From: Alphaproteobacteria bacterium
GTDB lineage: Bacteria > Pseudomonadota > Alphaproteobacteria > UBA2136 > UBA6156
NCBI GenBank assembly: GCA_020249005.1
Contig: JADCGN010000005.1
Location: 1 to 44,097, forward strand
DNA: 44,097 nucleotides
Direction of reading: 5' to 3'
The position numbers and the translations under genes are program-made. Shown one piece after another: positions 32,378 to 41,337 of the stretch. The notes beneath the pieces were generated by a model. It saw only the letters and a program-made list of their open reading frames with translations. It did no database searches and was not told the DNA's origin. Within the stretch, counting starts at the first letter, position 1, and every line of letters starts with the position of its first letter.

Positions 32378-33356
32378 GCGCGCGGATATACCATGCCACA
32401 GCCGCCATGAGAAGCAGGCCTATGGCAAAGCCCAGTTCGGGCCACCCGGTGGCCAAGCTGCCCAACGCCAGGGCCAACAGCGTAAGGTTCAGCCCTAGCA
32501 CCCCGCCGCTCAGTTGCCGGTGGGTCAATCCCAAGGCCAGCGCCCGATGAAACCAGAAGGTTTTGTGCGGTACCCACGGCGCATGCCCGTGGGCAATCCG
32601 CCGCACGAGGGTGCTGGTGGCATCGCTGCAGAACACCAACGTTATGGTCATCAGCGGCCACAGCTGCTGCCAGGTGTTGTCGGCGGCGGCCACCAACAGC
32701 AGCCCGCCCAGCATAAAGCCCAGCCAAGTGCTGCCCACATCGCCCAAGAACACCCGGGCGGGCGCGCCGTTGACGCGCTGCAGCCCGGCTGCGGCGGCCG
32801 CCACCAGCAACGCCAGCGGCGCAAATGCTGGGGCTAAAAGCGCCACCGCGCAGGCGATGAACACCGCATTGCCGCTGGCCAACCCGTCGGCGCCATCCAT
32901 GAAGTTGTAGAGGTTCACGAACCAGCCCCAGGCCAACAGCAAAATCAACTTTTCCACCCACCAGGGCAGCACCCAGGCTTGTGGCAAAACGTCGAACAGT
33001 GGCGGCAAGTAGGCCAAGGCCAAGGCCACCGCCGGCAAGTGCACGGCCAGGCGCAGTTGGGGGTCGAGGTTCGCATGGTCATCGCGCCAGCCAATGAACG
33101 CCACGCCCAGCGACGCCAACAGCAGCACGTACAGAAAATTATCGTGCGGCAGCTGCAGCCACCATACCGCAAATAGCCCCAAGGGTACCGCCACCAGCGG
33201 CAGCAGCACCCCGCCACCGTGCGGGGTGGGGGTGGTGTGGCTGCTGCGGCTGCAAATCGGCGCCACCAGGCCGCCCTGGCGGCAGACATTTACCACCCAA
33301 GGGCCAAGCGCATAGATGCCGCCGAAGGCCAATCCTAACAGGGCCAGCTCGGTCAT
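32343..33356 (-). CDS. WecA/MraY-type polyprenyl-phosphate sugar-1-P transferase
   Basis: 337 residues, about ten hydrophobic helices. HTTPTPHGGG (MraY/WecA N-terminal signature), GWRDDHANLDP (catalytic Asp pair), NLYNFMDGADGLASG and RVFLGDVGSTWLGF are diagnostic. It starts polysaccharide or O-antigen assembly by moving a sugar-1-phosphate from a UDP sugar to undecaprenyl phosphate. The exact sugar cannot be read from sequence; the family is GT4 phospho-GlcNAc/QuiNAc type. It begins three bases after the glycosyltransferase gene. Confidence 0.9.
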   Translation of the reverse strand: MTELALLGLAFGGIYALGPWVVNVCRQGGLVAPICSRSSHTTPTPHGGGVLLPLVAVPLGLFAVWWLQLPHDNFLYVLLLASLGVAFIGWRDDHANLDPQLRLAVHLPAVALALAYLPPLFDVLPQAWVLPWWVEKLILLLAWGWFVNLYNFMDGADGLASGNAVFIACAVALLAPAFAPLALLVAAAAAGLQRVNGAPARVFLGDVGSTWLGFMLGGLLLVAAADNTWQQLWPLMTITLVFCSDATSTLVRRIAHGHAPWVPHKTFWFHRALALGLTHRQLSGGVLGLNLTLLALALGSLATGWPELGFAIGLLLMAAVAWYIRAHEHTHRTRHSA

Positions 33357-33359
33357 CCG

Positions 33360-34607
33360 TTAGCCCAACAGCTTTTTAAAAAGCCCCACGTACTGGGCCG
33401 CCAGGGTGGAATGCAGAAAGTGCTTGGCCACATAGGCGCGGCCGGCTTGGGCCATCTGGCTGCGGCGGGCGGGGTCATCCAACAATGTGTTCAGCGCCTC
33501 GGCAAAGCGCTCGGCATTTTCGCTCGGCACCACCAGCGCCGCGCCGCTCTCTTGCATCAGTTCGGCCCCTTCGCCTTGCAGCGCGGCCACCGCGCAGCTT
33601 TCCGCCGCCATGATTTCAAACATCTTGGAAGGAATGAACATCGCAAAGTCGGGGATGTTCTTCAGGCACACCAGGTTGATGTCGGCCATCTGGTAGTAGG
33701 CCCATACTTCGGCATGGCTGACGCTGGGCAAAAACTGGATGTTCGGCACGCCCTTGGCGTAGTCGATGAGCTTTTGCTTTTCCGCCCCGCTGCCGACCAA
33801 CAGGAACAAGGTATCGGTGCGGCGTGACAGCAGCCGGGCGGCGTCAATCACCTGGGTCAGGGCTTGCGATTCGCCATGGTTGCCGATGTAGAGCACGATT
33901 TTGGTGAGGGGTGAAAGCCCCAGTTTGGCCCGCAGTTGGGTGGTGGCGCCGCTCTGGCGCGGTTGCACGGCGGCGGCGTAGTCGGCGTCGCTCACGCCAT
34001 TGAACACCACGCCCAATTTGTCCTGGGCAATCCCGCGCCCGGCAATGTTGCGGGCAAAACTGCGGGTCACCGTCACGATCGCATCGGCCTTGCGGTAGAG
34101 AAACATCTCCAAGCGCTCGAGCAAGGTCAGCACCAACCCCGGCTTGAGAATATTCATCTGCACGAAAATTGCGGGCCAGAGGTCACGCACCTCAAACACA
34201 AACTTCGCCCCATAGCGCTTGGCCAACAGCCACCCCGCCACGGCGCAAAAGAAGTTGGGCGAGGAGGCCACGATCAGGTCGGGCTTGGCGGCGGTCCGCA
34301 GCGTGCGGTTGCGCCACCACACGCTCGCCATGAAGCTCAGCAGGTTCATCAGCCGCCCCACCCGCCCCTTGTTGGGGGTCACGTACAGCCAGTGGCGGTG
34401 CACCGGGACGCCGTCCTGCGACTCAGTATAGTAAGCGGGTTTGCCGCGGTAGGCTTCCGGCACCACGCCTTCCGGATGGTTGGGGATGCCGGTCAGCACC
34501 GTGACCTCAACCCCCAACTGCCGCCAGCCGCGCACCAAGCCGCTGAGCCGCGTGGAAGGCGCCCCGATTTCGGGCGGATAATACTGGGTAATTAACCACA
34601 CGTGCAT
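33360..34607 (-). CDS. GT-B glycosyltransferase, family 4 (WbuB/WcaI-like)
   Basis: 415 residues. N-terminal Rossmann half starting MHVWLITQYYPPEIGAPSTR, with LTGIPNHPEG; second half with VLYIGNHGESQAL and the C-terminal donor-binding SKMFEIMAAESCAVA. The MHVWLITQYYPPE start and FEVRDLWPAIFV segment are typical of WbuB/fucosaminyltransferase-like or colanic acid WcaI-like enzymes. It presumably adds the second sugar after the WecA-like step. It follows mutS by five bases. Confidence 0.88.
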   Translation of the reverse strand: MHVWLITQYYPPEIGAPSTRLSGLVRGWRQLGVEVTVLTGIPNHPEGVVPEAYRGKPAYYTESQDGVPVHRHWLYVTPNKGRVGRLMNLLSFMASVWWRNRTLRTAAKPDLIVASSPNFFCAVAGWLLAKRYGAKFVFEVRDLWPAIFVQMNILKPGLVLTLLERLEMFLYRKADAIVTVTRSFARNIAGRGIAQDKLGVVFNGVSDADYAAAVQPRQSGATTQLRAKLGLSPLTKIVLYIGNHGESQALTQVIDAARLLSRRTDTLFLLVGSGAEKQKLIDYAKGVPNIQFLPSVSHAEVWAYYQMADINLVCLKNIPDFAMFIPSKMFEIMAAESCAVAALQGEGAELMQESGAALVVPSENAERFAEALNTLLDDPARRSQMAQAGRAYVAKHFLHSTLAAQYVGLFKKLLG

Positions 34608-34612
34608 AAGGG

Positions 34613-37285
34613 CTAGTTTAACAGATTCTGCTCGGTTGTGACGCTCGCTGCCGTTTGCTTGGGCGCGTTTGATGCCGTGAGTTGCCCTTTCAGCTGATAG
34701 AGCAAGGTTAAGGCTTCCCGTGGCGAGAGGCCATCCACATCGGTGGCGCGGAGTGCGCTTTCCACCGCCGAAGGCGCCGCCACGGGTGCTGCCACCGGGG
34801 CAGCGAAGAGGCTTAAGCTATCGAGCCGTGCCACCGCCTGCTTACCCCCGGCCTTGGCCGCCGCCTCAAACCCCTGCAGCAGGCTTTGCGCGCGGGCCAC
34901 CACCGCCGTTGGCACCCCGGCCAGCTTGGCGACCTGCACGCCGTAACTGCCTTGCGCCGCGCCGGGTTGCACCGCATGCAAAAATACCAGTTCACCCTGC
35001 CAGACTTTGACCGCCAGCTGGTGATTGCTCACTCCCGGCAGCTGCTCGGCCAAGGCGGTGAGTTCATGGTAGTGCGTGGCAAACAGCGTGCGGCCTTGCA
35101 CCCGTTGCACCAGGTCTTCCACGCAGGCCCAGGCCAGCGCCAGGCCGTCGTAGGTGGCGGTGCCGCGGCCCAGCTCGTCCAAAATGATCAGGCTGCGCGC
35201 GGTGGCGCGGTTCAGGATGTTGGCGGTTTCGAGCATCTCCACCATGAAGGTGCTCTGCCCGGCAGCCAGGTTATCGGCGGCCCCAACCCGGCAGTAAATG
35301 GCGTCGGCTACCCCCACCGTGGCGGCGCGGGCGGGCACGTAACTGCCCAGTTGGGCCAGCACCACCAGCAAGGCCGTTTGCCGCAAAAAGGTGCTTTTCC
35401 CCGCCATGTTCGGGCCGGTGAGCAACCATAAATCGCCGCTGGTCAGCTGCACCGAATTGGGCACGAAATCGGCTACCGTAGCGGCCACCACCGGGTGCTT
35501 GGCCTCCTGCAGCACCAACTGGCCGGAATCCACCACCACCGGGGCCACCCAACCATGCTGCACCGCCACCGTGGCCAAGGCTTGCAGCACGTCCAACGTG
35601 GCCAAGGCTTCGCTCACGTTCAGCAGCGCCACGCTGTGGGTTTGTACCAGCGCCACCAAAGTGGCCAACAACGCCTCTTCCCGTGCTTGCGCTTGGGCGG
35701 CGGCGCTGCCCAGCTCGCGCTCTAGCTGCAGCAGGGCCGGCGTGCTGTAGCGGTGGCTGGTGGTGGTGGTTTGGCGGTGCACCCAATGGGGCGGTACGGC
35801 GCCCGCGCTTTTGGGCACTTCCAGGTAATAGCCCCACACTTGGTTGTAGCGCAGCTTGGCATTGAGCCCACTTTGGGCCACCTCGGTGGCTTCCAGCGCA
35901 GCCAACAGCTGCTGGGCGTCGCGCTGCAGGGTGCGCAGGCGGTCAAGCTCTGCATCATAGCCGTCGGCGATGAAGTTGCCGTCGCGCACCAGGGCCGGCA
36001 GCGGGTCGGCCGCCAGCGCCTGCGATAGTTCGGCAGTAAGGGGCTCCAATCCGCCCAAGTTGGCACGGTGGGTGGCCAGCAGACCGTCGCAATCGGCAAC
36101 CGCGGCCTGCAAGGCGGGCAGGGCCTGGCCGGTAGCACGCAGCAGGGCCAAATCGCGCGGGCTGCCGCGGCCCAACAACAGGCGGCTAACCGCGCGGGCC
36201 ACATCGCCGGTGGGCGCCAAGCCTTGGCGCAGTTGCTGGCGGCGGGTGGGCTGCTGCACCAGGGTGGTCACCGCCGCTTGGCGCGCCAGGATCGGCGCCA
36301 CCTGCGCCAAGGGTTCGCTCACCCAGCGGGCCAGCAAGCGGCCCCCGGCCGCCGTGATGGTGTCATCCAGCACGCCCAGCAAAGTCTCCCGCCGCTGGCC
36401 GCTGGGGCTAGTGGTGAGGTTCAGGCTCTGGCGCGTGGCGGCATCCAGCTGCAAGTGGGTACTGGCCAGTTGCAGGTGCGGCGGGCGCAGCCTGGGCAAC
36501 GCTCCCATTTGGGTCAGTTCGGCATAGCCCACCAAGGCCCCCACCGCCACCTGGCGGGCGGGTTCGGCCAGCCCCAGCCCGCTAGGGTCGGCCACGCCGT
36601 AGGCCCGCTTTAAGGCGGCTTGGGCGGTGCTGAGCGCAAACAGTTGCGGCTGTACCGCCAGCAGCTGGCGGCTCACCACGCCTTCCACCAAGGGGGCCAC
36701 CGTGGGGGTCACCACCAGTTCCCCAATCGGCAAGGCGGCCAGGCTGTGCGCCAGCTGGGCCGCACCCACGCCGCGCAGCCCCACCTCGCCGGTGCTTAAA
36801 TCCAGCCAAGCCAGCACCAGCCGTTGCGGCTGCGGCCCATTGTCTTCGGCGCTTAGTACCGCCAACAGGCTGGGCCGTTTGGCCTCCAAATAAGCCTCCT
36901 CGGTCAGCGTGCCCGGGGTAAACAACCGCACCACCTTGCGCGCCATCAGCGCGCCGCTGCCGCCGCGTTGTTTGGCTTCGGCCGGGGTTTCCACCTGCTC
37001 GGCCAGCGCCACCCGGTGCCCCGCCTGCAACAATTTGCCGATATAGCCTTCCGCCGCATGGTAGGGCACCCCGCACATCGGAGTACCGTCGTCGCCTTCC
37101 TTGGCGGTGCGGCGGCGGGTCAGGGTAATCTGCAGTACGTGGCTCGCCACCACGGCATCGTCGGCAAACAGCTCGTAGAAATCACCCATCCGGAACAGCA
37201 GCAGGGCGTGTGGGTACTGCGCCTTCAGTTCGGCATATTGGCGCATGATGGGCGTATCGGGCAGGGTAGCGGGCAGCGTGCTCAT
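34613..37285 (-). CDS. mutS: DNA mismatch repair protein MutS
   Basis: 890 residues, full length for MutS. The mismatch-reading Phe36-x-Glu38 sits in RMGDFYELFADD. The ATPase domain holds Walker A TGPNMAGKSTFLRQ near residues 622-632, followed by SYVPARAATVGVADAI, Walker B LIILDELGRGTATYDG, and FATHYHEL. It recognises mismatches and small loops and recruits MutL (not in the window). ATG 37285 overlaps the stop of the upstream nuclease gene (ATGA). Downstream lie polysaccharide genes in the same direction, with only five bases between. Confidence 0.97.
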   Translation of the reverse strand: MSTLPATLPDTPIMRQYAELKAQYPHALLLFRMGDFYELFADDAVVASHVLQITLTRRRTAKEGDDGTPMCGVPYHAAEGYIGKLLQAGHRVALAEQVETPAEAKQRGGSGALMARKVVRLFTPGTLTEEAYLEAKRPSLLAVLSAEDNGPQPQRLVLAWLDLSTGEVGLRGVGAAQLAHSLAALPIGELVVTPTVAPLVEGVVSRQLLAVQPQLFALSTAQAALKRAYGVADPSGLGLAEPARQVAVGALVGYAELTQMGALPRLRPPHLQLASTHLQLDAATRQSLNLTTSPSGQRRETLLGVLDDTITAAGGRLLARWVSEPLAQVAPILARQAAVTTLVQQPTRRQQLRQGLAPTGDVARAVSRLLLGRGSPRDLALLRATGQALPALQAAVADCDGLLATHRANLGGLEPLTAELSQALAADPLPALVRDGNFIADGYDAELDRLRTLQRDAQQLLAALEATEVAQSGLNAKLRYNQVWGYYLEVPKSAGAVPPHWVHRQTTTTSHRYSTPALLQLERELGSAAAQAQAREEALLATLVALVQTHSVALLNVSEALATLDVLQALATVAVQHGWVAPVVVDSGQLVLQEAKHPVVAATVADFVPNSVQLTSGDLWLLTGPNMAGKSTFLRQTALLVVLAQLGSYVPARAATVGVADAIYCRVGAADNLAAGQSTFMVEMLETANILNRATARSLIILDELGRGTATYDGLALAWACVEDLVQRVQGRTLFATHYHELTALAEQLPGVSNHQLAVKVWQGELVFLHAVQPGAAQGSYGVQVAKLAGVPTAVVARAQSLLQGFEAAAKAGGKQAVARLDSLSLFAAPVAAPVAAPSAVESALRATDVDGLSPREALTLLYQLKGQLTASNAPKQTAASVTTEQNLLN

Positions 37286-38121
37286 GGGGCCACCACCTGC
37301 AGTTGCTCGGGGTGCGTGACGCGGATTTGGGTGCCGTTCACCGGCTGGGCCACGCCGCGCACCAACACGGTTTGGCCCAAGTACTGATACCAGTTAAACG
37401 TCGTTTTTTTAGCCTTTTTGCCGCGTTTCTTGGGTTTCTTTGCCGCCTTTTCCTTAGGCTCTGCGGCGGGGCGGAAGTTCTTTTCATGCTTGCGGTCAAT
37501 CACCACCGAAAAATCAGTCCGCCAATCCTCGCCAAAATTCAGGTAGGTGCGGTCATCCACCGTGGCCACGGCCTTCACCACCCCTTGCACCAGCACAAAG
37601 CGGCCGAAATCCACCTCGGCACAGCATTGCGCGGCGGGCCGGATCTGCCAGCGCGGCAAGGCCCACAGCCCCCACGCCTTGGCCCGCGCGGTGGCTTCCA
37701 ATTGCTGCAGCTCCGGGCCGTACTGGCGGTTGTCGGGGAAGGTGTAAACATGCGCATAGCCGCCCTGCACCAACCCACCGTTGACCCACGCCACGCGGCT
37801 GCCGTTGCGCAGATACACGTGGCCCAGCACCCGGTTGTAGGTATCGTACACCCGCCGCCCCAATTGTACCTGCACGGGTTGGTGTAAAGCCAGCGTGGCC
37901 AGCGCCTGTTTGGCCGCCAGCGCCATGGGCTCGGCGGGCCGGTCGCCATGGGCCAACTCGGGGGTATTGATGTCGAGCAGCCGTACCGTCATGCCGTTGT
38001 CGAGCCGCAGCGTGTCGCCATCCACCACCTGGCTGACGGTGCCGTTGACCACGCCGTAAGGTTCCAGCTGGGCCCAGGCCAACCCTGGCAGCAGCAGCAA
38101 CCCAAGCAGCATCGTTCGCAT
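37282..38121 (-). CDS. Secreted SNase-family (thermonuclease) protein
   Basis: 279 residues with a signal peptide (residues 4-17, cut near AWA-Q). Staphylococcal nuclease domain (about 26-160) with the VDGDTLRL calcium-site strand, and counterparts of catalytic Arg47, Glu55 (NTPEL) and Arg97 (YNRVLGHVYL); all three catalytic residues are present, so it should cut DNA/RNA. A second part (160-279) has strands with VLVQGVVK and a Lys-rich linker (PKKRGKKAKK). ATG 38121 is preferred because earlier starts would overlap the tRNA-Arg promoter. The stop overlaps mutS by four bases. Confidence 0.85.
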   Translation of the reverse strand: MRTMLLGLLLLPGLAWAQLEPYGVVNGTVSQVVDGDTLRLDNGMTVRLLDINTPELAHGDRPAEPMALAAKQALATLALHQPVQVQLGRRVYDTYNRVLGHVYLRNGSRVAWVNGGLVQGGYAHVYTFPDNRQYGPELQQLEATARAKAWGLWALPRWQIRPAAQCCAEVDFGRFVLVQGVVKAVATVDDRTYLNFGEDWRTDFSVVIDRKHEKNFRPAAEPKEKAAKKPKKRGKKAKKTTFNWYQYLGQTVLVRGVAQPVNGTQIRVTHPEQLQVVAP

Positions 38122-38143
38122 TGCCGTTAGCTTTAGCAGAGGC

Positions 38144-38173
38144 TTGACCATTGGGGAAGCCATGGGCCATACC
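38144..38173 (+). promoter_or_regulatory. Probable promoter of tRNA-Arg
   Basis: TTGACC (38144-38149), 18-base spacer and CATACC (38168-38173). The expected start lies about two bases before the tRNA 5' end at 38182. Confidence 0.45.
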
Positions 38174-38181
38174 GCCCTTAC

Positions 38182-38256
38182 GTCGCCGTCGTTCAATGGA
38201 TAGGACGAGAGCCTCCTAAGCTCTAAATCCCGGTTCGACTCCGGGCGGAGACGCCA
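38182..38256 (+). tRNA. tRNA-Arg (anticodon CCT)
   Basis: 75 bases with an encoded CCA. D arm GTTC...GGAC, anticodon stem AGAGC/GCTCT with loop CTCCTAA giving anticodon CCT, T arm CCCGG-TTCGACT-CCGGG, discriminator G. The acceptor stem GTCGCCG/CGGAGAC has one mismatch (G4 against A69), which is unusual but tolerated. Confidence 0.93.
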
Positions 38257-38274
38257 GTTGACCGCCGCAAACGG

Positions 38275-38736
38275 TTACTGCGGCTGGCTGAGCCCAATCC
38301 GGTTCCCTTCCGAATCCTGAATTTCCGCCACCAGGCCGTAGCCGCTGTCGGTGGCGGGGAAGAGCACCTTCGCCCCGGCCTGTTCGGCGCGTGCCAGTGT
38401 GGCGGCCAGGTTGGAGACGCCTAAATACAGCAGCACGCCTTGGGTGGTGGGCCGGTAGATTTCGCCCTGGGCCAAGGCCCCGGTAATCCCGCGGCTGCTT
38501 TCCTGCAGCGGAAAAAACGCCATGCGGTTGCCGTGAATGGTTTCTTCGGTAAAATCATAGCCAAACACCGCCGTATAAAATTGCTTGGCGCGGGCCAGGT
38601 CGGTGACCGGAATTTCAAAATAAATGGCAGGCTTCATGGCGTAGGCTTTCACGGGTGGCATGGCAAAGATGGGGGCCCCGGGCACCAAGCCCAGCCCAAG
38701 CAACAGCAGGGCCAGGAGACGGGGGTGGCACACCAT
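38275..38736 (-). CDS. VOC (glyoxalase/bleomycin resistance fold) protein, possibly exported
   Basis: 153 residues from ATG 38736, or 120 from an ATG at 38637. The VOC domain begins MKPAIYFEIPVTDLARAKQF and goes through VFGYDF, GALAQGEIYRPTTQGVLLYL and VSNLAATLARAEQAGAKV to EIQDSEGNRIGLSQ. The usual metal-binding Glu is present in this last segment. The preceding 33 residues look like a signal peptide (MVCHPRLLALLLLGLGL, APIFA), which is unusual for VOC proteins, so both starts remain possible. Small-molecule substrate unknown. Divergent from topA. Confidence 0.75.
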   Translation of the reverse strand: MVCHPRLLALLLLGLGLVPGAPIFAMPPVKAYAMKPAIYFEIPVTDLARAKQFYTAVFGYDFTEETIHGNRMAFFPLQESSRGITGALAQGEIYRPTTQGVLLYLGVSNLAATLARAEQAGAKVLFPATDSGYGLVAEIQDSEGNRIGLSQPQ

Positions 38737-38862
38737 GGGCGGTACCCTAGCAATCCGGTGTGGGCCGCGCAAGCGCCGCGCGCCCCCCACGTACGTACGC
38801 GCCCGGGTGCGCAGGGAAACAGCCTTGACAGCGCCCGCTGTATCCAGCTACCCGTGAAAGCG

Positions 38863-41196
38863 ATGTCGAACCCAAATGCCCTCGTGATTGTGGAAAGCCC
38901 CGCCAAGGCCAAAACCATTGAAGGCTATTTGGGTAAAGGTTACAAAGTTTTGGCTAGTTTCGGCCACGTGCGGGATTTGCCGAGCAAGGAAAAGGCGGTG
39001 GAGCCCGATAACGACTTTGCCATGCACTACCAAGTCAGCGACGCGAAAAGCGAGCAGACACTGAAGGGCATCATGGCGGCGCTGAAGGATGTGGATACGC
39101 TCTATCTGGCAACCGACTTGGACCGCGAAGGGGAAGCCATTTCCTGGCACGTGTGGGAGGAAATCAAGCGCCGCAACCCCAAAAAGGCGGCCACGCTGCA
39201 TGTGCACCGCATCGAGTTTACCGAAATTACCAAAACCGCGTTGCAGCAGGCGTTGCGCCAGCCGCGCAGCCTGGCGCTGAACCTCATCAACGCCCAGCAG
39301 GCCCGCCGCGCGCTGGATTATTTGGTGGGGTTTACACTTTCTCCGGTGCTGTGGCGGAAGGTGAAGGGGGGCCTGAGTGCCGGCCGCGTGCAAAGCGTGG
39401 CGCTGCGCCTGATTGCCGAGCGTGAAGACGCCATCGAAGCCTTCAAACCCGAAGAATTTTGGACGCTGCACGGCCAGTTCACCACTGCCAGCGGCAAGCC
39501 TTTGCCGGGGAACTTGGTGCAATATGCGGGCAAAAAGGTTGAAAAGTTTTCCTTCACCACCGAAGACCAGGCCAAGCGGGCGCAAACCGCGCTGTTGCCC
39601 AACAAGTACGCGGTGCAGGCGGTGGAACGCGCCGACAAGCGCCGCTTCCCCAGCCCGCCATTCATCACCAGCAGCCTGCAGATGGAAGCCGCGCGTAAAC
39701 TGGGCTTCGCGGCCCGGCGCACGATGCAAACCGCCCAGCGCCTGTATGAGGCCGGGCACATCACCTACATGCGAACCGACAGTGTCAACCTGGCCAACGA
39801 AGCGGTGGCTGCGCTGCGCAGTCTGATTGGCCAAAAATACGGCGCCGAATACGTGCCAAGCCAGCCGATTGTTTACAAAAGCAAGAGCAAGAACGCGCAG
39901 GAAGCCCACGAAGCGATTCGCCCCACCAACCCTTCAGCCTTGCCCAATCAGCTTGGTCTCGAAGACGACCAGTTCAAGCTCTACAATCTCATTTGGCAGC
40001 GTACGCTGGCCTGCCAAATGGCGCCCGCACGGCTCGAGCAAACCACCATCACCATCACCAGCCAGCCCGACCAATTCCATCACTTTCGTGCCACCGGCAG
40101 CGTGGTGCTGTTCCCCGGCTTTTTGGCGGCCTACCAGGAAGGCAAGGACGACGATGCCGATGAAGACGGCGAAGCCCTGCTGCCCGCGGTGAAGGAAGGT
40201 GAGGCGCTGCAGACGCCCACGATCGACGCCGAGCAACACTTTACCCAACCGCCGCCGCGCTTTACCGAAGCCACCTTGGTGAAGGCGCTGGAAGAATACG
40301 GCATCGGGCGGCCTTCCACCTACGCCAGCATCATCGCCACGCTGCAGGACCGCGGCTACGTGCGGCTGGAGCAAAAGCGCTTCTTTCCCGAAGATGTGGG
40401 GCGGATTGTCAGCAAATTCCTGGTCGAGCACTTTGGCCAGTACGTGGATTACAACTTCACCGCCGAAATGGAAGACGACCTCGACGCCATCGCCCGCGGC
40501 GAGCACGACTGGAAGCCCACCCTGCGGCGCTTCTGGCAGCCGTTTAAGAGCCTGACGGTGGAAAAGATGGAGTCGGTGAAAAAATCCGATGTCACCACCG
40601 AGGCCACCGGCGAGGTCTGCCCGCAGTGCGGCGTCGGCGAATTGGTCTACCGCCTGGGCCGCTACGGCCGCTTTAAGGGCTGCAACCGCTACCCCGAATG
40701 CAATTATATCGAAAAATCGGGCCCCGCCGCCACCCCGGGCGAAACCACCGGCCTGGCCTGCCCGCAGTGCGTGGCGCAAAACCTGCCTAACCAAGGCGAA
40801 TTGGTGAAAAAAACCAGCCGCTTGGGCAAGATTTTCTGGAGCTGCAGTACCTACCCGGCCGACAATTACGCAGTGTGGGACGAACCGGTGAAAGGCCCGT
40901 GCCCGAAGTGCAGCTGGGGAATTATTACCAAGAAAATCAGCAAGAAGTACGGCGAATGGCACCGCTGCCCCAACTGCGACTGGAACGATAACCAAGAAGC
41001 CGCCGACGCCACCGCCGCCTTCCGTGCCCGCTTCACCAAGGGCAAAGAGGCCGCCGCGGCCAAAAAAATTGCAGCGAAAGCGAAAACCCCGGCGCAGGCC
41101 GGGGCCCCCAGCGCCAAAAAGGCGCCCGCCAAAGCCCCCAAAGCGGCCACCAAGGCCAAAACCGCCGCGAAAAAACCCAGTAAAGCCAAGCGGTAA
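38863..41196 (+). CDS. topA: DNA topoisomerase I
   Basis: 777 residues. Relaxes negatively supercoiled DNA. TOPRIM domain with Glu11 (VIVESPAKAKTIEGYLG) and DLDRE (Asp85, Asp87, Glu89), catalytic Tyr302 in TYMRTDSVNL, and three C-terminal zinc-finger-like repeats; the first (CPQCG to CNRYPEC) is complete, the second lacks its last Cys (CSTYPAD) and the third is CPKC to CPNC. A Lys/Ala-rich tail of about 50 residues follows. ATG 38863 is chosen; the frame upstream (to 38440) is antisense to the VOC gene. A TTGACA lies at 38825-38830 but with no good -10 box at the right distance. Confidence 0.96.
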   Translation: MSNPNALVIVESPAKAKTIEGYLGKGYKVLASFGHVRDLPSKEKAVEPDNDFAMHYQVSDAKSEQTLKGIMAALKDVDTLYLATDLDREGEAISWHVWEEIKRRNPKKAATLHVHRIEFTEITKTALQQALRQPRSLALNLINAQQARRALDYLVGFTLSPVLWRKVKGGLSAGRVQSVALRLIAEREDAIEAFKPEEFWTLHGQFTTASGKPLPGNLVQYAGKKVEKFSFTTEDQAKRAQTALLPNKYAVQAVERADKRRFPSPPFITSSLQMEAARKLGFAARRTMQTAQRLYEAGHITYMRTDSVNLANEAVAALRSLIGQKYGAEYVPSQPIVYKSKSKNAQEAHEAIRPTNPSALPNQLGLEDDQFKLYNLIWQRTLACQMAPARLEQTTITITSQPDQFHHFRATGSVVLFPGFLAAYQEGKDDDADEDGEALLPAVKEGEALQTPTIDAEQHFTQPPPRFTEATLVKALEEYGIGRPSTYASIIATLQDRGYVRLEQKRFFPEDVGRIVSKFLVEHFGQYVDYNFTAEMEDDLDAIARGEHDWKPTLRRFWQPFKSLTVEKMESVKKSDVTTEATGEVCPQCGVGELVYRLGRYGRFKGCNRYPECNYIEKSGPAATPGETTGLACPQCVAQNLPNQGELVKKTSRLGKIFWSCSTYPADNYAVWDEPVKGPCPKCSWGIITKKISKKYGEWHRCPNCDWNDNQEAADATAAFRARFTKGKEAAAAKKIAAKAKTPAQAGAPSAKKAPAKAPKAATKAKTAAKKPSKAKR

Positions 41197-41231
41197 GCGG
41201 GTATTTTGGCGAAATCTCCCCCAAGTGGGGG

Positions 41232-41260
41232 TTGTATACCCCATACAATCTCACTATAAC
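41232..41260 (+). promoter_or_regulatory. Probable promoter of the 168-residue secreted protein gene
   Basis: TTGTAT (41232-41237), 17-base spacer, TATAAC (41255-41260), with the expected start near 41267. A short hairpin CCCCC-AAGT-GGGGG lies just upstream (41218-41231) and may end topA transcription. Confidence 0.6.
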
Positions 41261-41274
41261 ATGAACAGCACTTC

Positions 41275-41316
41275 CCTAGGCTAAATGTGGCCTAGGAGGC
41301 CACATTGCCTTTTTTT
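41275..41316 (+). terminator. Attenuator-like leader with two exclusive hairpins
   Basis: Two overlapping hairpins compete. The first is CCTAGGC (41275-41281) with GCCTAGG (41290-41296). The second is AATGTGGCC (41284-41292) with GGCCACATT (41298-41306), followed three bases later by a run of seven T (41310-41316). The second looks like a terminator and uses the right arm of the first. The gene's AGGAGG and ATG follow at 41328 and 41338. It may simply terminate topA, or regulate the next gene. Confidence 0.6.
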
Positions 41317-41337
41317 CACGCGCAACAGGAGGATTCC

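Noticed and set aside
38825..38857. Promoter for topA starting with TTGACA
   Set aside because: The -35 box is perfect but no acceptable -10 box lies 16-18 bases downstream, so it was not listed as a feature.
39934..41244. 436-codon frame antisense to topA
   Set aside because: Shadow of the topA coding frame with GGF/GG repeats from the complement; no homology pattern and no RBS.
41261..41284. Seven-residue leader peptide (ATG to TAA) before the hairpins
   Set aside because: Its ATG lies only one base after the -10 box, upstream of the predicted transcription start, and it has no RBS.
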